A stretch of DNA of 64,000 nt, from contig JBAJFG010000460.1 of NCBI GenBank assembly GCA_037903475.1, positions 62,001 to 126,000 on the forward strand, read 5' to 3'. Shown here in pieces: positions 1 to 12,240 of this stretch (position 1 is the stretch's first letter; each line of letters opens with the position of its first letter). Source of the DNA: Ancylostoma caninum. Its lineage: Eukaryota > Nematoda > Chromadorea > Rhabditida > Ancylostomatidae. The translations under genes and the position numbers were made by a program. The notes under the pieces are model-generated. The model saw only the letters and a list, made by a program, of their open reading frames with translations. It did no database searches and had not been told where the DNA came from.

Positions 1-2712
1 TTTTGATAGTCATTGATAAATTCAGGAGGAAGAGAAAACAAGTTTTCCAGACTCACTGCACTAATAACGACCGATAAGAAAATAGTTCGAATACCACATA
101 GTTTAAACCCCTCTATAAGCATTAGGACAACATTTCAACTCTTGTCCTTTCCAGAGATACAAGCGACTACAAAAAGGTCAAGACCACAAAGGAAAGCCGC
201 CTTCCCAGTGCTTCGAAAAAGTAGGGAATTTTCGAAGGGCACGTATTTTTTTCGACGTGAGAATGAGAAAATTTTTCGAATCTCCCTCAACTCGTCTGCA
301 AAACCAATCGTGTTGACACCATAGGAAACCCCATGTCTCGAATAAGGTTAATCATACTTACTCAAAAGTGTATTTCCGTGAGCACTGATGTATTGCTGCG
401 CAAAAATATCATATTGTCCCATGGTTATCTTGAAAACTGCCCACCTCTAATTTTGGAATGCGTCTTTGTACCTTGAGAGACCAATTACGTAACGCTCGAA
501 TGATTTCTGTAATGCATGTGCGATGTCACGATAAATTGCCGTATTTTACATCGAAAACGCCAAGTCGTTGTTGTCAACATTAAAACGGATGTACCTACAA
601 TCAGCGCACTTGGTGTAACTGGAATATCGATGACGAATTACCCAACAACATACTACCGGCAGCTACCGTGAAGCAATAGGCAGCTGCCAAACAACGGTAA
701 ACATAAAAGTATGCTTGTGACAAGTTGGTTACAACAACAAGAAGAAGTGGCACCGCTTCAGCACAGCTAGACGCGTCATCAAGCTTCGCACCAGAGATAT
801 AAAAAAAATTAGATGTGCAGTAGAGCAAAGTAAAATTGGTTACTCTAGGCATGGACCACAACGTGAATTTGTAAGATTTTAAGACAAAGAAGCGATTCGT
901 GTAGAATGAAATAGAAAAGAAACCAACGGAAAGATATATCCTAACACTCACCGCTTACTTATTTTGAACGACCAGGTGTACTGGAATGTGATAAATTCAT
1001 CGCGATGAGACGGAGTACTAGCAAGAACTTGCAACGGTTGATCAATCTTTGACATCATTAAGCATTAATCTGGAAAAAACGGTCATTCAGAAGTGCACAA
1101 AGAAACTAAACAAAATTTGAAGGCGAACACGCACTAAATCGTATCGAAACAAGCTATTAGAATGAGAAATTCGGAGTAAATAACGACAAATGACGGTTTA
1201 CCCAGAAAGGCCTGAGTATGCAAAACAAACGAAATCGGAACCGAGTGAACATTCTCAGTAGCAATCGTTGAGGGGAATCATGTACACAGCGGTGAAGAAC
1301 TGGTGGCAAGGAATGAATAAAGACAACAGCTGCGTTGCAGCTAATGTCAACTGTCCCTCCCGAAGAAAAGTAAAGAAGGTGCAAAAAATACCAGCTACTG
1401 GAGACCATTGAACAGAATAGAACACAGCAAGCGACGACTATGAGCAAGCTAAATGGGTAACTAAACATAAGCAATCCAAGCTTTTACTAATCAATTTGCT
1501 GTTTCGGATATAAAATGAGAACAAGAAAAATGAGCAAGTGAGCAAGCTGAACAAGGAACTCATGACCAAAGAGGGATTCCAAACATGAATGGAATAAAAA
1601 GCGGCTTTTGATGACCTCTTCGTAGTACTTCTGGAACAGTAAACAAGATCCTACTTTTAGTGAACATAAGACACAATTCCACACAGAAGAAGGATATGCT
1701 AGCTTCTTCCTCTATTTACGATGACTTCTAACAACAAATGGAGATAAAAATAGAAAAAGCCGGTTTGTCGTGGCAATCGTGGTCAGTCATTTGACTCGCG
1801 GTTCACCCGCTAGTATTGACAGACGTCTCCACGTATTATAAAGTGCGAGAAAGAAAGATACACAACGCTAAAGGTCAAAAAAGATCGAGTGTGGGCATGC
1901 CAGCACATTACATTTGGTGGGTGTTGATGCGTGACGATCCCATCGAATAAGGCATGTGTTAATTTAAATGATAAAAAAGTAGGAAAATATTACACAAAGT
2001 CATTGCTATAAATAGGAAGGCAACATCTCTGTAAACATAAAAATCTGTCTTTAAAATTACAGAGTGAACCAGACCTTGCAGTCGAGAAGAAGGTCAGATG
2101 AGAATAGCTGCGAATGTTATTTCTGCCTTTGAAGGATAAGAACCACATCTTATTTTACGGTTAAAAAAACTGTAAAAAGATGTGCTCATGGCACCACTGT
2201 GCTGGTGGTCTAATTGATCCCACAGTCTGGCCGAACAGCTGTTCCACCACCTTTTTTCCTTTCGGAAGGGTTTTTAAAGTGAGTCAGGCAGCAAATAAGA
2301 ACCGGAGCAATTTTCTCGTTATATTTATGAGTTGTCTTCAGTAATTCGAAAATGGTGCTGTGAAAACAGAACGATAAACTCTACCTACCCTCCCATTAAA
2401 AGAATCTGTCACTACTCCAGCCCTCTTTCAAAGTGAACAGGTTCCCTTTTAGAAATGATGACAGAAACCAACGCACTCTAAAAAATCATACAGCATTGAA
2501 GAATGTGGACAGGATCACCGCCATGTGAAGGCGCTATATAAACAATTCCGAAATTTGAAACCGACCTGCCTCCATAAAAGCAAACAGAATCCATGGAACC
2601 TACAGCCGACTGGCAAAAGGCGGCTACTAAGAGATAAAAAGGTGTAATTTCAAGCTTGCTATTAAAGCGAAGAGAAATTGTTCCAAAGGATGGAAATGTA
2701 TAATTCCTTAAA
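1..2712. other. No gene assigned
   Basis: AT-rich. Isolated acceptor-like sites at 152 (CTTTCCAG) and 2061 (AATTACAG) are followed by short open stretches (DTSDYKKVKTTKESRLPS; SEPDLAVEKKVR), but nothing joins them. The minus frames at 601-1684 are hydrophobic translations of purine-rich DNA. Confidence 0.4.
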
Positions 2713-3132
2713 GGCAGCACTCACGGAAATTTTTGTGTTGAAGGTTTCGGGGTATATCGGGGTTTTTAGGGACGATGAACTCATTGACAACGATGACATA
2801 GCGTGAAACACACGAAAAACACAGAAAAAGATGGCGGTATTTCATGTGTGCCCACAGCGCGGACGAGTGTTCCGTGATGGGTCCCGGCACGGAACCATGC
2901 AAATGGTACGAATTTCATAGACACGCCCCCGTTGAACCACATGCATATACCCTGTCAAAGGCGTTAGTTGGCGCGACGGAACCCTAGTGTCCAGAGCGGC
3001 ATATGTGTCCACGGCAGTATCTTCGCAGGTAGATGGCCATTCAAGGTGTTCAACTTACTGTTGCGATTATTCAGCGGCCGGCTACATGGTAAGCGACTCA
3101 TTTCAGAAGTGAAAATTCCCGTGAGTGCTGCC
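2713..3132. mobile_element. 420-bp element with about 27-bp inverted ends
   Basis: Left GGCAGCACTCACGGAAATTT; right, inverted, GGCAGCACTCACGGGAATTT. Interior is unique and without coding capacity. No clear target duplication. The minus frame at 2708-2902 lies inside it. Confidence 0.6.
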
Positions 3133-4274
3133 TAGGACATTGACTGCAATACCTGAGCTGAGCTGAGACCCGTTAGGAGTAGCAGACAATAAATTGTGAT
3201 TGTCTTTAGAAGAGAGAAAAACTAACTAAAAATGTGTCTTCTTTATAGTTCCACGATAGTATCTACCGAACAAGAATGTGTTACGAAAGGAATTCGCATG
3301 TTTACTGAATCTTGATCAGCTCCCTGGGAACAACGGCAGAGACGAGGGCTATTTCAAGCGCGACTGATAACTGGAAGAATAATATATCAGACTTCAGAGC
3401 AGAGCAGCGATGAAAGTACGTGATAAGCGCTATCGGCAAAAGCTCCGCTTTGTCTGGCGATTTATTTGCACTCCAGTCCGTGTATAATACGCGGGGAAGA
3501 CGTTTACAAACACTCAAAATACCACTCACTCTTGAGATCATTCGAAATCGAAGTGATTTACTATGCGGAGATTACGAAGGGGCACAGTGGAAAGCAAAAA
3601 ACTACTCGATAATATCTAAAAAGACGGTGTTTTCCACACATACCCAGCATTACTTCCGTGATTAAAACTATCGATTAGTGAACACGATCAGAATAATAGT
3701 GAAAACAAGCGGAATTGTAAGGCAACAGTGGCAGGGGTGTGAATAACAAAGGAGACGGGAAAGCAATATATTAAAGCAGTGAAAACACAGAAAGCGCGCA
3801 GGCAGCGGTGTCAGAACGAGGATGCACGAAACCAGTTTGACATTCACTTCAGAAATTACTAATTTCCATAAATTCGCGTAAACAAATATTGACTTTGAAT
3901 CAGATGGTTCTTGGCCACTCGACTTTGAACCATAAATCGCGCCATAAACGCGGCGATAATCGGCGGAGACAACCCAGCCGGGCAGCGCAGCATCAAACAA
4001 CAATCCAAAGAACGATCTTCCAATTAAATTGAGCGTGTCGGCTTAGCCGCTTCATCCCATAGGTCGTGCATGCACTGTTTGACGATGTCCTATAAGCATG
4101 ACGCGATGGGACGATACGAAAGAAAACAGGGCTTGATCCCTGCATGAGGCGGTCGTTCATGAAATGAATTCTGCACCACCACCGCAGGTCGTCTCACCGT
4201 AACATAGGCGTGAAATAAAATGCAAGTTGTGCAGTAGCTAACAGAACGTGAAAAGACAAGTGTGATCCGCCTGA

Positions 4275-7055
4275 ACAGGAACTACAGTCGCTTTCAAAAA
4301 GAAGGACAGATTCCGAGACCGCAGAAACACGGTGAGACCTGAGCGAGAGGTGCAGATAGAGCATGCCCCAAGTGAAAGGATCGAGGTGGTCCCGTCGCGA
4401 TTCTGTGGCCGCGACGACATGAAACCGTCACGCACAATCCTCTTGACAAGGGCTGTAGACAACATCGCAAAGTTAGTTGAATTGCCAGATTTGAAAACAA
4501 TTACCTATCAGTTGTATAAAATCACTTCATTTTTTGGAGCATCCTGAAAAATTTTCTAGAGGTGTCCTGATATTTTAAACATGAATATCGTATCCCTTCC
4601 GCATCGTAACCATAAGTAGACCATGGCTTGCATACTGTAGATACAGCATCTCTCGGAGTGTTCCTAGATTCTGCAGAGAGGGATGAAAATATTCCTACAG
4701 CTTTCTGCTGTTTGTTTTCTTATCCTATGAGAGCATATACTATCCAAGATTTCATTAGCCTAGTCTGACCATCCGTCTACACCTAAAAATCACATTAACA
4801 GCTAATTTCCCGTCGATAGAGGTGCTTACTGTGTAATTATATGCCAGCGTGCAATTTATTTCACGCCTATTTCACGCCTACTGTAAAAAGAGTGGGTGCA
4901 GGACTCGCCTTGTCGGTCGGGCAGTCGCCAGTGCCAGCCGCTGGGTTGGATGTTGAACCGGAAGATCCTTGATGTTTAGTCTTCATCATCATAAACAGAC
5001 CGAGCAAAGATTCTTTTTACAATTTCCCAACTGACATTCTCAGCCATTCGTCAATTTCTCTTCCAGAGGAGTTTTTTTTCCTCCCCGAACACGAGAAAAC
5101 ATTAGGACAGCCAAGATCAATCACACACCAAAGTAACCACATCGGCCAACACAAAGACACATATTTCATTGCGAACAGAAGAATGCGTGGGACACCACGT
5201 ACTGTCTGATTTCAGACGACATTTTCCCCTTTCCCTTTGTTTTCGATTTGTTTCAGTAGGAATTCCACTAGCAAAACTAACTCATAAAAACAAAAAAAAA
5301 CTGTTGTTTTAAGTAGCTATGGTGATGCTAAAACTACAAAATTCAGTCCTCAATTAATCCACCTTGATATGCGTTAACACATCTCACCTCAGAATTGTTT
5401 TTGAGATTTTCATGCAAAAAGAATCTTCAGTGGCTGCTGATCACAAAGGTGTATGCGATAACATGTAAAACTGCCGAACTCCCCCCCCCCCCATTCTCGG
5501 GGGGACAAAGGGCGGAGCCGGGGAGATTCTCGAGGAGCCGAAGGACGGAGCCGGGGCACTATCTGAATAATTCACTCTAGTCACCGCACCTTCTAGGGAA
5601 ATTCGTGCTTCTCATGGGAGTTCCTCATCCTCTCCCCATCGGGACAGAAATTGCTATCTATGCATACCTATAGCGAAAGAATACATGAGGTGAGAACCCT
5701 GTAATTTCGCACTGGCTCCGCCCACAGGCTCCACAATAATTGGGGCTCGAAAACAGTTTTTTTTCGGCAGTTTTTCACGAAATCACATGTACCGTTGTTA
5801 TCAGTAGCTATTAAATATTCTTTCCACGCGAAAATCTCGAAAACTATCCTGAGGTGGGACGGTGCATTGGAACGACCAAGCTTGGCTTAATGCGTATCAA
5901 CGTGATTTATTGAGTAATGCCTCCTTTGCCAGAATTACAATGTCTTATTACTGATTATTCCACATTAAAGTTATTAGTAAATAATTTCAAAGGCTTTATT
6001 CCTCTATCCGTTTCCCGAAACTGGCTGAGACCGTGCTTTTATCCTAGTATCCCCCTCCCCCTTCCTCGTCTCGAGTATTTTTGCGTGCGCCTCTCGATTC
6101 ATATTGCTTCATTTTGGTTTGACGAGGTCAGAGATGTTACTAGTCCATGGCTGTTCGAATAGACTCTAACTGAGCAGTGATTCTTCGTGGCGAATTAAAA
6201 GCGCACTACTACCAGTGCCCAAAGGGTTCATCACGATGGCGATCATGAGGGCGACATTATATAATATCTTATAGTCATGGACAATCAAGAAGATTTGTGG
6301 AAGTTGTCTCCTAGCTAGAACAGACCCCAGCGGGATGCACCGTTGACTACTTGCACGTGTCGCATGGGATCTGACTGTCTGCGCATCCACACATGCTCTG
6401 ATATTACATTTTGCACAAATAAATCGAAGAAGTTAAATGTGGTCACATTGTAATGTCATTCTATTTAATGCCACCATATGGGAATGAATGAAGCACATGG
6501 TTGCCAAAAAATTATAAAAGTCTATTCGATAGCGATTTGGATCACATGCGGCACCAGTAATGATGAGATTAAATCTGATTGCCCTGGAAAAGAGGGATCT
6601 TCCATTGTGATCATTTAGAGATCAGCGTTGTTCAGCTGAAGAGAAGTGGTTAAAACAACAATTCCAAATGTAAAATCGTAGCTACTGAGGAAGCTATGTT
6701 ACTTAATCTCAGTGTGTAAGAAAACAAGTCAAGTTCTTGGTGCTGACGTAAAGCAACAAGTGGTTTACACAGCAAAAAAATCACCTTCACTCTGGAAGAA
6801 GAGGAATTTTTCATTTCTTGGTACTGGGGCAACTTCTGTATGAACTATTCAGTTTTGTACCAATACAAGATTCTGAAAATTTCAGTAAGGATTGGATTGC
6901 ACTTTTATAAACAATATTTAACTATCTCGCAGATATTTTCACCTGATTTTCACAGCACAACTATTCCGCTTGAGGAGAGGGCAGAGTATAACCGCCAGCA
7001 AGATTTCGCGCGCCATTCCGAATGCTCAAGACCATTAGATGCAGAACCCACTTAA
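4275..7055 (+). CDS. Unidentified C-terminal exons, two joined
   Basis: Seen: exon about 4275/4285-4471 reads FKKKDRFRDRRNTVRPEREV, then IEHAPSERIEVVPSRFC, to RAVDNIA, and ends in phase 2 before GTTAGT. Exon 6956-7055 follows a good acceptor (CTGATTTTCACAG), starts in phase 2, and reads TTIPLEERAEYNRQQDF to RPLDAEPT and TAA. The phases agree across a 2484-nt intron that contains the GC-rich repeat at 5.45-5.80 kb. The acceptor of the upstream exon is not clear (ACAG or CTACAG), and no earlier exons were found. The protein is basic then acidic, without membrane segments. No family recognised. The two exons may belong to different transcripts. Confidence 0.33.
5449..5804. repeat. GC-rich dispersed repeat, copy A
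   Basis: Contains a C12 tract (5481-5492), two GGGCGGAGCC-type blocks and GGGGCTCGAAAACAG. Its right part, inverted, matches 61140-61250 (CCCCGTTTTCGAGCCCC, then GAGCTTGTGGG). Outer GATAAC..ACTGCCGA blocks are inverted relative to one another. Lies in the putative intron of the 4.3-7.1 kb gene. Confidence 0.5.
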
Positions 7056-7108
7056 ATTTTCGTGTCTGGGGCTTTGCTTGATTTCGGAGTTTTCAGGGTC
7101 CTCAAGCT

Positions 7109-7249
7109 TATATCCAAGGGTGTAGAGCGTTATACCTGAAGGGAGCGGTGCGGTTCAGCTCTGCGACTGGTCAATTCATCCAACTGGCCAACCACAGGAC
7201 TCGACGGCGCCGCCCACTCCAGGTATAACGCTCCATACCCTATATCCAA
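7109..7249. repeat. Short hairpin element
   Basis: Left TATCCAAGGGTGTAGAGCGT and right, inverted, ATATAGGGTATGGAGCGTTA; the arms of about 43 nt share TAGAGCGTTATACCTG-type sequence around a 50-nt loop. Lies 54 nt after the stop at 7055. Confidence 0.55.
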
Positions 7250-7420
7250 CACTGAAATAGTGAGAAACTCGCGAGGAATCCGCGAAATCGGAGTGCCTTC
7301 GTCCGTCCATGACGCGCTTCACCTAAATCAGTGAGTCCTGCTACATAAGCGCGGCTTTATACGATAGTGAATGTTACGCCCCTTTGTTAGTTGGCGTTTC
7401 GTCACTGTGAAAGCGCGAGC

Positions 7421-7467
7421 AATGGGGCTGGCTTCACGATTGCGATTCGGATTTCTTCACATGTAAG
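7421..7467 (+). CDS. Possible first coding exon
   Basis: Seen: ATG GGG CTG GCT opens 15 codons (MGLASRLRFGFLH) that run into a textbook donor, CACAT|GTAAGT. A second strong donor, GGGTG|GTAAGT, lies at 7803 after an open stretch beginning near 7712 (acceptor TTATTGTTAG). The phases of the two can be joined. The downstream part would overlap the minus-strand gene at 7957-8282 antisense, which weakens it. No family is suggested. Confidence 0.2.
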
Positions 7468-7956
7468 TCATGATTCCTTGTGGTTCGTTTAACATTTATG
7501 ATGTGTTATCAGTCTGCGTCAACGCTAGGACTTTAATTTGGACTCGACAATTTCGACGGGTGCTGCCTTTAAAGCGCGCATCTCCGTTAACGGGCACATC
7601 ACCCACTCGCTTAGCGCCAGGCCGGTTTGCCTTTCTGGACATGAGAAAAAAAAACAGCCAAAGATGGTTTAAAAGATGCGGTAAATCGCTTCAGCAACTT
7701 AACGATCATCTTATTGTTAGATCAGAACCGAACTGCATTTCCTGGAAAAAGGTCGGGAACGGCGGTCTCTATACGCCGTCCTATCGGAGCCTCGCGGGTG
7801 GTAAGTGCGCGATAATCGAATGGGAACATGGAGCAGCTGTTTACTTGAGCGAGACGTTATTCTGCTCAAGTTTTTTCTACTTTAAACGGCAGACAGAGCA
7901 CGAGTCCGATTTTCTTTCACTATAGTGGCATGTGCACATCAGGAATGCACCGAATT

Positions 7957-8282
7957 TTATGTTGCCGAACTCTTTGATCTCAGAGCCTTCTTTACTTTCA
8001 GCTTATTTTTGAAGCATTCCTGAGTGCGGTTTCGCTGGACAGGCAGCCACTCAATATCAGACTGGCACCTGAACAGGTACTCTGCTTTACGATTCGTTGG
8101 AATTTCATGGCCATATTTTTCATACCGCTGAAGGAAGCAGCTATAGAAGTTTTCGCTTGCAATCTGATTAAGTTTCGTGTAATGACTAAGAGTATAAAAA
8201 CTGTGAAAATACCAGGATTGTCAACTCCCTGAGGAGAATTCGCAGCAAGAAGAACCAAGATGAACCATGGACGAGTTGTCAT
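7957..8282 (-). CDS. Small secreted-type protein, two exons
   Basis: Seen: ATG at 8282 opens 19 codons (8282-8226) that read as a signal peptide, MTTRPWFILVLLAANSPQG. After a putative 62-nt intron (8225-8164, donor GTTGAC, acceptor TTAATCAG) come 68 codons to TAA at 7957: IASENFYSCFLQRY, then GHEIPTNRKAEYLFRC, ending KKALRSKSSAT. Both exons are phase 0. The mature part is hydrophilic with three cysteines. Unspliced, the first frame continues through the second exon in a different register, which is less protein-like. The donor is weak, so the exact junction, or even the first exon, may be wrong. A CT-rich stretch precedes the ATG. I do not recognise a family. The gene could belong to the nematode secretome, but that is inference. 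Confidence 0.42.
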
Positions 8283-11200
8283 GTACGAATAGAGCGCAGA
8301 GGAGGGAGAGAGAGCGGAAGAGAAAGAGATAGAGACAGACAGACAGTCGAACAAGACAGCGAAGACGAGAGAAGCGAGAGTGGAGTGACTATGCAGCCAG
8401 GATGTTTACTAATCATTCTGTGGCAGGTCCCACCATAAATATCACGATTGTCAACTGGTGCGTCGTTGCGACGACTGTTCACAACAGACAGCACACCCTT
8501 CCGCCTCACGCTTCCGTCTCACGCCTCAGCAATACCATTTTTTTTTGTAAAATTACCCACGATGATTTCCTCCTATTTAGGAAAGAAACCACCGTTATCT
8601 CAAACGCTCGCCGTGCTACACTACAGGATTGATCGAAAATTAGAACGGTGATACTAATGGAATGGGCGGAGGAGCAGGCGGTCAGTGTGGTAGGACAAAG
8701 ATGATGCGGCGCGGCGAATGGGTCCGGAGCACTGAAATCTCCAATATTTTACAACCAGCATTGGAGACATTTTCATTAGAGCGTAGAAAAGCAGGAAAAC
8801 TGACATCCGCTTGGTTTCTACTTATAAACTAAACACACCAGAACTTATAGTGCTTATATACGTACTAGCGACAACATCCCTATAGTACAACAAGAGTACA
8901 CAAATAGGAGTACACGAAGGGAGCAGTGTGCTCAACTGCAACGTTGTTGGAAATAGAGACCCGTGTCACGATAGCGAATGAATTATAAATTCACTGAGCG
9001 CTGTATAATGAGAGGAATTCCCCCACCTTCAATGGCTTAGTGCCTATACGCGGAGGCCAAGTGGGAACCATTTGGGAACGGTTGGCCTCCCCACGGATAG
9101 AAAACCAAACATGTGGTGGAGAGACACGGACACAATGGCGGCGGTGTGATGTGCGTGTTGTGTGACTGCAGAAGTAAAAAGACTGGGAGGGGCTGTGACA
9201 TGACCCACACGTGATACGCACACGAACTGGGGGTTGGGTCAACGCAGTCACAGACAGGATGTTGTGGAGTTTTCGTGGATTTCATGTGAAACCGCGAATT
9301 CAGTAATGTTTACCCATCTGCCCAGGAAACGGCCACGTCTAGCGCTGCAGAAGACGGGTGGTTGGAGGTCAAAAAAAGCCGCGGTGGTCTGGAACAAGTT
9401 CGTCGAAAGCCGTGTGGCGTTCACGAAAGAAGACGAATTGCGGTGATCTGGAGCTGTGCAGGGAGATCGGGTCCGTCGTCCTGGGCCATCGACGTCATCC
9501 TCATCATTCAAACGCATCCGGAATCGAATCGATATCGTTCATGACTACAGTCACACGGCTGGATGACTGCTGCTACAGCCCTGTCACGTCAATCACAGCT
9601 GTGGCGCGATCCACCACCGCCACCATAGCTAAAAACCCACGAAGCTTCACGGATTAGCGCAGTTCGAGAATGATTCCAACGTCGTGCAAAAATGCTCCGA
9701 AGAACGATAACGAATCATGGGATCAGACGCCCTGTGGATCCATCAGGTCACGTGCCAAAGAAAGAAGTTTCGAGAGCGCCCCTAGCTTAACACTGATCTA
9801 TTTATAAACCGTTTACTCGTGCAGGAACCAGATTAGCACGTGAGCTAGCGGAAATTTTGTGCACATGAGGAAAACTACCTGTCTGCTCCCATTTCCAGGA
9901 TGCGAGTCAACATTGGCTATTATAAATAGAGAAAATAAATAGAAAAAATAGCGCAAAGGGCCGGGTACGAATGGAAACCGAGACGATCACAAATGCCGGC
10001 GTGTCGAAGGAGAAAGGAGTCGGCTTGTTCGCGAACATTCGTTTTGTAATGTCGAGAGCAGAAGAAGACCCTCGAGTGTAAAAAGTACGGAAGCCAGAGT
10101 ACTGATCTTTTTCGATGCACTTTGTTAGCAGCTTTAGGTGGTAGCTTCCTGTCAATGCCACGATGACAGCTTCCAGGATCTGCGGAGTTCCAGAAGATAC
10201 AGACCAATGTTCTCGAAACACTGAGAAATCATGAGCCTTGCCAGTTATCTCTACCCTGCAAAATGCACGCATTCGAAAGGGTCATGCAGAGAATTGGTGG
10301 CGGTAAGCAGTCTGGTTACACACGGGCGTTGTTGTAATAACTTGAGAAGCAGCCAACCAAACTATGCAGTGCCGACGACTAACAGCCCGTTATCATCACA
10401 GTGCATAATCGGTTCAATAGTACTGGCGCCGTGCGTTTGTTATGCATGTTTTTATGATGATGTGTGCCACGAAATCAATTTTATGCATTGACAAGCAGCA
10501 AACACCATTCAAAGAACTTTCTCAGGCATAAAAAATGGCGGCGAACCGTCGTTGTTCTCGTTCTGGAATGTTAGTGATATGTTCTGCAAACTTTGGGGGG
10601 GGGGATTGGGGAGGGGGGAGATGAAGTATTTGTCAAAACATTGTCTCTCTGAAAAAAAAACTTCTGGAAGACATACATGGCTCTAGCACCAATACCCATC
10701 AACTACCGTTCGTGAATGAAGGGGCTGTAAGAGTCTCAAGTGGTCTACACCACTACGTAGCGTTATTAACGTAAGGAATTAACGCATTAACGCATAAAGG
10801 TAAAAGCTGTTTTTTTGTGTAACGAAGCGGATTGTCAAATAAAGGAAATTCGAAATTTTGCAATGCACAGCCCTGGTTCATACCCTCGCGGACGGACCAA
10901 AATATAGATCGCGTACAGGACTGTGATATCGATGGAATGTGTGGATGCGCAGACAACTAGAGTGACATGACGCAGGATTTGAGAAAGCTCCAAATTTAAA
11001 GTGGTAACCAGGGATGGGATTCATGGACCCTTCAGTCGCCAATCAAGTAAAGCCAACGCTAGTTAGCGTGTATGGTCATCGTTGAGAATGCATAATGCTT
11101 GGAGACGCATTACATAAATGTTGGTTTACTGTCTGGGTTTCGCTCTTTTATGCGTTTCCGTGAGAGCCGAACGGCTTTGACAGGAGACTATGTGCTTTCC

Positions 11201-11430
11201 TAGAAATTCACATGAGTTCAGCAGAAATTTGTAAGGAAACGTCTAGCGTCGAAACAATAGAGAACTGAGTCATCGAGGAAGCAGCCTTCAAGAATATAAG
11301 GAATAAAAACTGCAAAGGCACGGGAAAATTTGCAAAATGTGAAAGATTTTCAATCGCGATCGCTTTTACATTGTCTTCTACGCGCCGCTGTTCTCCAGAG
11401 CTTCATCAGACTGAGTGCAAGGGCTGCTTT
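8283..11430. other. Purine tract and GC-rich block, coding unresolved
   Basis: 8301-8370 is GA-rich on plus. 9030-9640 is clearly more GC-rich than its surroundings, with overlapping open frames on both strands. On minus, splice signals CCCGTCTTCTGCAG and TTTTTACTTCTGCAG suggest exons near 9250-9350, but no consistent join was found. A G10 tract lies at 10595-10604. Confidence 0.35.
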
Positions 11431-11439
11431 TCTCTGGCT

Positions 11440-11586
11440 TTAGCAGCACTTCTCCCAACACACTAGCCATTCTTGTAGAAGTGCAGGCCAGCCAAACAGT
11501 GGCAGTGGCGATGTACATAGCTCTTCCACATAAAAGCTTTTCGAGCTTTGTCTAGCACGCTCGACAGCGCGTAATTCGCTCCAGCG
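11440..11586 (-). CDS. Candidate terminal exon, unknown protein
   Basis: Seen: a very strong acceptor (T8CAG) precedes 48 codons beginning RWSELRAVERARQSSKSF, then FGWPALLQEWLVCWEKCC and TAA. A second register after the same acceptor is also open for 40 codons (AGANYALSSVLDKARKAF onward), so the frame is undecided. No upstream exon was established. A 24-nt microexon with perfect flanks (acceptor TTTTTACAG, donor GTAAGC, reading KELDSAGP) at about 12521-12544 could lie upstream, but this is speculative. Confidence 0.28.
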   Translation of the reverse strand, partial: RWSELRAVERARQSSKSFYVEELCTSPLPLFGWPALLQEWLVCWEKCC

Positions 11587-12099
11587 CTGAAAAAAAAATG
11601 CGCTACTCATGCAATGCAGCGAGCGCAGTCCTATATTGAAATTCGAAAATACTGATTCACTCTGTTGACGACGAGTAAACATCAGTTGTGGTCGCCCGAT
11701 AAGGCGATTTGGAGTAGTTGAAAGATTAAATCCGACTTTTGATAGCAGTTTGCCGATTGGCGACGATTTGGATTGGTGGTTTGACTTGGAAGTTCGACCT
11801 TAGCCAGTGGATAGCATAAACATGAACTTTTAAGCATACATGCTGACTGTTTATACTTTACGCAATGCCACAATCAGCTGTTATTCAAGCCTTCCTCGTA
11901 GTGGAAAAAAAGCAATGGGACGACGCAAAAACACTGAGCAGAGGAGTTAGTAGTAAGGAAAGTTGGGCGTATTTCAGTAGAAGAAGTTACAGAGAGAAGA
12001 TGACATGAGATAATGTTCAATAAACCGCCGCATCCCAGTGAATAATGAAATTTTGGGGAAGAATGTGGCCTAGTCCCTTCCAAAGAGGATGAGTCAAGA

Positions 12100-12240
12100 A
12101 GCGAATTTATTTATTTATTTACTATGCGTCACAAGAAACGACGCTCCATCAACATCGAAAAACCTATATAACGTAGAAGAACTGGAAACAGAAATAAATT
12201 GAAGTGGGATTTGTTCCACTGTGACTGGGAACATCAACCA
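12100..12240 (-). mobile_element. CR1-like 3' end fragment
   Basis: Minus-oriented (TAAA)n tail (12103-12120) followed upstream by TTTCTTGTGACGCATAG. The minus frame at 12234-12443 (DKRRSVRARLALHTNAQLK onward) lies directly upstream and may be its remnant, though I see no RT motif. Confidence 0.4.

Noticed and set aside
10985..11050. Similarity of ACCAGGGATGGGATTCA to 47281-47305 as a SINE fragment
   Set aside because: Only about 30 nt agree, with no defined ends; too weak to list.
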